Assembly (NCBI GenBank): GCA_044371005.1
Contig: JBILUL010000002.1
Span: 1-64,000, forward strand
Direction of reading: 5' to 3'
Length of the DNA stretch: 64,000 nucleotides
Source: UBA2402 sp044371005
Lineage (GTDB): Bacteria; Planctomycetota; Phycisphaerae; Phycisphaerales; UBA1924
The notes under the pieces were generated by a model. It saw nothing but the letters and a program-made list of their open reading frames with translations. It was not told the DNA's origin and ran no database searches. Of the stretch, positions 59,543 to 64,000 are shown one piece after another. A program made the translations under genes and the position numbers. The first letter of the stretch is position 1; each line of letters starts with the position of its first letter.

Positions 59543-61813
59543 TCACGCGGCGGCGAGCAGTGGCGAGACACTCTGACGCCCGATCCACATCGCGCACGTC
59601 TCAACGAGTCTGGCCCGATCGATGGGCTTGGTCGCGTACTCGTCGCATCCGGCTTCGATGCACCGGCGACGATCATCGTCCATGGCGTGCGCGGTGAGTG
59701 CCACGATCGCGATTGCATTCCCCGCCTTGCGGAGCGTTCGGGCGAGCGAGTATCCGTCCATTTCAGGCATCTGCATGTCGGAGACGATGAGCCCGAAGGG
59801 CTCTCCTCTGGCCTCAGCCGCGGCGAGCTTCTCGAGGGCCACCAGCCCATTCTCGGCGATCTCTACGTTGCCGCCCGCCTTGCGAAGATGAAACGAGATC
59901 AATCGCTGGTTGTCCAGCCCATCCTCCACCAGCAGAATGCGACCGCCAAGCGTGTCTGGTGCTCCCTGAGCCGTCTGGGGCGGCTGGTCCGGGGCATGTC
60001 CTGCCAAGCGCAGCGCGGGCGCGCTGTCGGCCACCTCGATCACTGGTACCCACACTCGGAACCGTGATCCCTGGCCTGGTTCCGACCAGACCAGTTCTGA
60101 GTTTCCGCCCATCAACTGTGCCAGCTTTCTGCACAGCGCGAGGCCAAGCCCGGTTCCCCCGTGCGATCGAGTCAGACCGCCATCCGCCTGGGTGAATGCG
60201 GAGAACAACTGCTGCTGGTGGTGATGATCGATCCCCTGCCCCGTGTCCACGACATCGATGGTCAGTGTTGGAGGCTGCGTTGTGTCGCGGTGCTGCAGTT
60301 CGATGGTGATCTCGCCGCGTGAAGTGAACTTGACTGCGTTGCCGACCAGGTTGATCAGGATCTGACGAAGTCGCGCCGGATCGGTTTCGACGCGGCGGGG
60401 AACCGGTGAGAGTTCGCGGACTGTCATCGAGAGGCCTTTGTCACGGGCGCGTGCCGCGTGCATGCGGATGACGTCTTCAACGAGATTCAGCGGCTGCGCC
60501 ACCGTGGGTTCGAGTTCAAGTCTTCCTGCATCGAGCTTTGAGAGCGAGAGGATGTCGTTGATCATCGTCAGCAGGTGCTGCCCGGCGCTGGAGATCGTGT
60601 CGATCAACTCGATGCGTCGCTTCGGTGCGGCGTCAATGTCGCCGGTTTCCCGAAGAATGTCGGTGTTGCCAAGGATGGCCGTCAGGGGCGTCCTGATCTC
60701 ATGACTGATGTTGGTGAGGAACTCGGTCTTGGCGCGGCTTGCTTGTTCCGCCGCGTCCTTGAGCCGTTCGAGCTCCATTTCGCGTCGCGTCGCGGCCGTG
60801 ATGTCCTGCACGCAGACCGTCACCCCGGCGATGCGGCCGTCGGGAGTCGTCCATGGACGCATGTCCCACTGGATGAACCGTTCACTCCCGGATTCCTGCC
60901 ACACTTCCCGCTCCTGATGGATGTCCGCGCCTGCCAGACACTGTTCGAACGCACTCACCCAGCGTTCTGCGGGCAGGCACGTTCCGTGCATCGACGCTCG
61001 CGTGAGGGCTCCACCCTGAAGACGCGGCACCTGTTCATCCCACTGGCAGCTTGTGGCGATGATCGCTCCGGCGCGATCCAGCATTGCGATGGCGGCCGGC
61101 GCATGGTTGATGAGTGCGGAGAGCTGCGCCCGTTGCAGATCAAGAGCCCCGTGAGCCCGGTGGACCCTGCGCAGCACTGTCCAGGCAATCGCGGCGGACA
61201 AGCCCAGCGTCGCCAGCACGGCGAGCCCCAGCAATGCCGATTGCGTGAGCACGGCCCGATGCGCCTCTGCTTCTCGCCGGGTTGCCGCGATTCGGGTGAG
61301 CTCAACCGTTTCATCAATCGCCGCTCTGTGGCGATCATACAGCGCAGACAAGGTGGTTCGAAGCACTTGCCTGGCTTCATCAATCCGGCCAGCACGGATC
61401 AGTGGAAAGTAGTCCCGGTCCCGGACCATTCGCATCTGCGCAACGGCTGGCCCGGCCCGGCCCAGAAGCGCCACACGCATCGGCTCATCCTTGAGGTGGA
61501 TGGTCCAGTGTGTGATTCGATCGTCGTACTGGGCATCGAGCGTTGCGCATCTGGCCATGAGTTCCGCCCGGATGTCCGCGTCGTGTTCTCCGGCGATCAG
61601 GTTCAGGACGAGCCACGATTCAATGGCGTAGGCAGGAGGCGGCAGAATGTCGGCAAGGAGATACTTGTCCTCGATGATTCGCGAATAGAGAGTTCCATTC
61701 ACCGCCACATGGCGGAGGGTCGACTGGGTCCGCCACCCAAGCGCTGCAAAGCCCAGCAGCAGCGGGAGCATGACGAGAAAGACAAGCTTGGCCTGTGTGC
61801 CAGAGTGCGTCAT
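59543..61813 (-). CDS. Hybrid sensor histidine kinase with response-regulator domain
   Basis: The product has 756 residues. It has an N-terminal helix (FLVMLPLLLGFAALGW), an extracytoplasmic sensor of about 200 residues, a second helix (ALLGLAVLATLGLSAAIAW), then a PAS domain (SALINHAPAAIAMLDRAGAI). The HisKA H-box is TNISHEIRTPLTAILG and the ATPase part has LINLVGNAVKFT and VVDTGQGID. A receiver domain closes it (ILLVEDGLDNQRLI; VSDMQMPEMDGYSLAR; phospho-acceptor Asp in VSDMQ). The signal is unknown. An in-frame ATG at 62023 would add a 70-residue tail with no function; the one before the helix is preferred. Its partner regulator is not adjacent. Confidence 0.92.
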   Translation of the reverse strand: MTHSGTQAKLVFLVMLPLLLGFAALGWRTQSTLRHVAVNGTLYSRIIEDKYLLADILPPPAYAIESWLVLNLIAGEHDADIRAELMARCATLDAQYDDRITHWTIHLKDEPMRVALLGRAGPAVAQMRMVRDRDYFPLIRAGRIDEARQVLRTTLSALYDRHRAAIDETVELTRIAATRREAEAHRAVLTQSALLGLAVLATLGLSAAIAWTVLRRVHRAHGALDLQRAQLSALINHAPAAIAMLDRAGAIIATSCQWDEQVPRLQGGALTRASMHGTCLPAERWVSAFEQCLAGADIHQEREVWQESGSERFIQWDMRPWTTPDGRIAGVTVCVQDITAATRREMELERLKDAAEQASRAKTEFLTNISHEIRTPLTAILGNTDILRETGDIDAAPKRRIELIDTISSAGQHLLTMINDILSLSKLDAGRLELEPTVAQPLNLVEDVIRMHAARARDKGLSMTVRELSPVPRRVETDPARLRQILINLVGNAVKFTSRGEITIELQHRDTTQPPTLTIDVVDTGQGIDHHHQQQLFSAFTQADGGLTRSHGGTGLGLALCRKLAQLMGGNSELVWSEPGQGSRFRVWVPVIEVADSAPALRLAGHAPDQPPQTAQGAPDTLGGRILLVEDGLDNQRLISFHLRKAGGNVEIAENGLVALEKLAAAEARGEPFGLIVSDMQMPEMDGYSLARTLRKAGNAIAIVALTAHAMDDDRRRCIEAGCDEYATKPIDRARLVETCAMWIGRQSVSPLLAAA

Positions 61814-62288
61814 GGCCACACCACCCCGTGATCCAACCAGGGGCCGCTTCCAGGGGGCGCTGGTGGCGAAGTTGAATGGGCCCATTCCTGCAGCATCGCT
61901 GCGTGTGAACTCGCTCCAAAGGTGTGTGACGGTGTCGGTTGCATCGGTATCTGAAATTGCCCCAGGGGAGGTATCGGAGGCCGCTGGCGCACGGTTTGGC
62001 GTGAGCCGCTCGAATGGTGCCATCCTTCACCTGATGATGTCAAACTGAGGAACTTCCTTCACGCGTGAATCGGGGAGTCCGCAGCACGCCGGCGATCGCC
62101 GGCATGAAGGAGTCCCCCGGGCGAGGGGGTGTGCTGCGAAACCGCCATCGATGGTGAGGGGTGTGCGGTCTGTGCTGTTTGAAGGGGCTGTTGCATCTGG
62201 GCAGGAAGGGATTGCCTCTGACGGCGTGTGTTTGCCTTGCACAGCCGCGTCGTGAAATGGACAGTTGCACTCTCAGGAGGTCTCTTTG
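61814..62288. other. Divergent intergenic region with a 16-bp palindrome
   Basis: A 475-base gap upstream of the kinase and the calpain-like gene. It holds one perfect palindrome, GCCGGCGATCGCCGGC (62088-62103), which contains GCGATCGC. No promoter was confidently seen. Part of the gap could belong to the kinase gene if it starts at 62023. Confidence 0.5.
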
Positions 62289-64000
62289 ATGACGACGCGT
62301 GCGAACAGTGGTCTGCTCTCCCGACTGCTTGGCCTTCAGGCCGGTGCCGATTGCTCTGTTGAGAGCGGGGGAATCGAATCCCTTGAATCAAGAGCAATGC
62401 TCTCGGCGGGGTCTCGATTCTCGTCTGAGTCGCCCGCCGCGCCGGCTTCGATCACCGGGCAGGCCCTCACGCCGTCGAGTGTGGCACTTGCCTGGAGTCG
62501 CTCGAACGGTGCCACGGGGTACTCAGTCCGTCGCGCTGAGTTCACCGGAGCCTTCTCGGAAATCGCAAGGGTGACGTCGGCGAATCAACTGACGTTCATC
62601 GATTCGACCGTTTCCTCCAATCACGCCTATCGCTACTCGATCTCGGCCATCGCGGGCAGCATGGTGTCCGCTGCGTCGCGATCCGTCACGGTGGTCACGC
62701 CGCTGGTGGCACCAGGCGAGTTCTCTGCCCGCGTCGTCGGGGCGGGCATCGAGCTCAACTGGCAGGGGCGTGAATCAACGGCCACCGGCTACATCATCGT
62801 TCGATCGATCGATGGGGCTGGACACAAGCCGCTGGTCATGCTCCACGACAGGGCCCTGAGCACCTTCACCGACCGGACCGTGGTCAGCGGAACCATCTAC
62901 ACCTATCGCATCCAGGCGATGGGGGGCACCCGGATGTCGGCACTCACTTCGGCACCATCGGTGGCGATGCCGCTGACCGCGCCCCAGGGTGTGGGTGCTT
63001 CGGCCGGTGCGTCGTCCATCACCGTCTCGTGGACCGGGGTCGACCGCAGGGCCACAGGCATCACCATCAGTCGCTCGGCATCTGGCGGTGCGTTCACGAG
63101 CATCGGGACGGTCTCGAAAGCCACGATGCGCTTCACGGACTCGACGGCGATCGCCGGCATCAACTACCAGTACCGGGTCGAAGCAACCCGTCCGGGCGTA
63201 CCCACAGGCGTCTCCGCGGCAGCCTCTGCAACGATTGTCGCCGGTGGCGCCTCATCCGCAGGCAGCTCCGTTCCCGGCATCACCGTGAGCACCCGTTACG
63301 GGAACGAACTGATCGTCACCGCGTCTTCGGGAAACTCACCCATCAGGCTCGCCAAGTCGGGTGCCAACCTTCGCATCACCTCGGGCGACCGGCTCATCTC
63401 GGAAGTGTCGATGCCCGGCTCACTCTTTGTCTATGACCGGGGCGGCACGCACGCGATCGCCATTGACTCCTCGGTCACGATTCGCACGACGGTTTCTTCA
63501 CTTGGCGGCGGTACGACCTCCGTCACCAGCGCAGCGAGCAACGTCAGCATCTGGATCGATTCGACGGATGCATTCACCGGAACCGGCACCGTGCATCGCA
63601 TTGGTACCCTGGCTGGCAATGTCTCGAAGGCCACGGGGATCAGCCTGCCCAATCCGACTGACTCTGGCCGGACCGTCGATACCAACGCCTCGCTGTGGGG
63701 CAGCGGGCCGGTTGCGGGTGACGTCAATCAAGGAGCCGTCGGCGACTGCTACCTGCTCTCATCGTTCGCAGCCTTCGCGGTGAGCAAGCCGTCCGTACTG
63801 CTGGAATCGGCCGTGGATCTGGGTGATGGCACCTACCTGGTGCAGTTCATCCGCGAGAACGCGCCCGTCTATGTTCGCGTCTCCAACGACATTCCATCGA
63901 CCTACGGCACCAGCTACAACTTCGCACGTCCCGGCAGTTCCGGTACCGTCTGGGCACCGGTCATGGAGAAGGCCTTCGCCTACTTCCGCACCGGCCAGAA
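62289..64000 (+). CDS. Secreted fibronectin-type-III / calpain-like cysteine protease, N-terminal part (runs off right edge)
   Basis: The frame is open for 570 codons to the last base and continues beyond. AGGAGG lies 8 bases before the ATG. The N-terminus carries GIESLESRAMLSAG, the LEPR-xLL-type motif found in secreted planctomycete proteins. Three fibronectin-type-III-like repeats follow (each with an A-W-S/N-W/S-W core and a YRV/YRI strand: GYSVRRAEFTG, YRIQAMGGTRM, YQYRVEATRPG). A domain with T-rich strands precedes the catalytic part. DVNQGAVGDCYLLSSFAAFA matches the calpain active-site signature Q-G-x-x-G-D-C-x-x-L-x; C487 is the likely nucleophile. VWAPVMEKAFAYF matches the W-x-x-x-x-EKA-x-A segment that follows in calpains. 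The catalytic His and Asn lie outside the window. A secreted calpain-type protease is inferred. Confidence 0.82.
   Translation, partial: MTTRANSGLLSRLLGLQAGADCSVESGGIESLESRAMLSAGSRFSSESPAAPASITGQALTPSSVALAWSRSNGATGYSVRRAEFTGAFSEIARVTSANQLTFIDSTVSSNHAYRYSISAIAGSMVSAASRSVTVVTPLVAPGEFSARVVGAGIELNWQGRESTATGYIIVRSIDGAGHKPLVMLHDRALSTFTDRTVVSGTIYTYRIQAMGGTRMSALTSAPSVAMPLTAPQGVGASAGASSITVSWTGVDRRATGITISRSASGGAFTSIGTVSKATMRFTDSTAIAGINYQYRVEATRPGVPTGVSAAASATIVAGGASSAGSSVPGITVSTRYGNELIVTASSGNSPIRLAKSGANLRITSGDRLISEVSMPGSLFVYDRGGTHAIAIDSSVTIRTTVSSLGGGTTSVTSAASNVSIWIDSTDAFTGTGTVHRIGTLAGNVSKATGISLPNPTDSGRTVDTNASLWGSGPVAGDVNQGAVGDCYLLSSFAAFAVSKPSVLLESAVDLGDGTYLVQFIRENAPVYVRVSNDIPSTYGTSYNFARPGSSGTVWAPVMEKAFAYFRTGQ

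Noticed and set aside
1..64000. CRISPR arrays, rRNA, tRNA, IS elements or prophage
   Set aside because: No regularly spaced repeats, no rRNA-like sequence, no transposase or integrase motif, and no phage structural gene were seen.

Overview
The window looks like chromosome of a GC-rich (about 62%) planctomycete, most likely of the class Phycisphaerae. The evidence is gene content: secreted proteins ending in a 'GC-type' dockerin pair, two pseudopilins with the FTLIELLVVI N-terminus, a secreted protein with an LEPR-xLL-like motif (LESRAMLSAG), a sulfatase, membrane proteins carrying zinc ribbons, and scattered housekeeping genes (dnaA, rpmA, uvrA, xseAB, kdsA, aat) that are not in classical operons. 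No rRNA, tRNA or CRISPR array was recognised.

Layout. 1-5.7 kb: the start of a secreted lectin-like gene running off the left edge, then a TetR regulator with two operator palindromes over its promoter, an RND adaptor and an RND pump. 5.7-10.6 kb: an M20 peptidase, a class III aminotransferase, a SUI1/YciH-type factor and a PhoX-like phosphatase. 10.7-12.3 kb: a large surface protein gene broken by one extra copy of a 7-bp repeat. 12.8-22.7 kb: a small zinc-ribbon membrane protein, a Mod-like adenine methyltransferase, a 1,462-residue SF1 helicase with a C-terminal nuclease-like region, and a membrane-embedded patatin; this is the best candidate for an undescribed, possibly defensive, system. 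22.8-29.6 kb: a beta-glucan locus made of a LacI regulator with its operator, a pseudopilin, a carbohydrate-binding protein, a GH16 glucanase and a GH1 beta-glucosidase, closed by a strong terminator.

29.8-37.2 kb: formate and one-carbon metabolism, with formate-tetrahydrofolate ligase, a NuoE/NuoF-fusion diaphorase subunit overlapping a formate dehydrogenase catalytic subunit, and FdhD on the opposite strand. 37.3-38.8 kb: a sulfatase. 38.8-53.8 kb: uvrA, an OmpA/Pal lipoprotein, the prepilin peptidase that could process the two pseudopilins, xseB and xseA, several hypothetical proteins, aat, a second pseudopilin with a coupled small membrane protein, kdsA (so a Gram-negative LPS-type envelope), rpmA and a secreted hypothetical protein. 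54.0-64.0 kb: a GNAT acetyltransferase, a region with DnaA-box-like sites ahead of dnaA, an ABC-2 exporter, a hybrid histidine kinase, and the first 570 codons of a fibronectin-type-III/calpain-like secreted protease running off the right edge.

A window-wide feature is the palindromic octamer GCCGCGGC, which by manual scan occurs many times more often than base composition predicts, mostly in alanine runs. Start codons were chosen by reading Shine-Dalgarno-like sequences, signal peptides and overlaps. All functional calls rest on recognising motifs by eye, without database searches.
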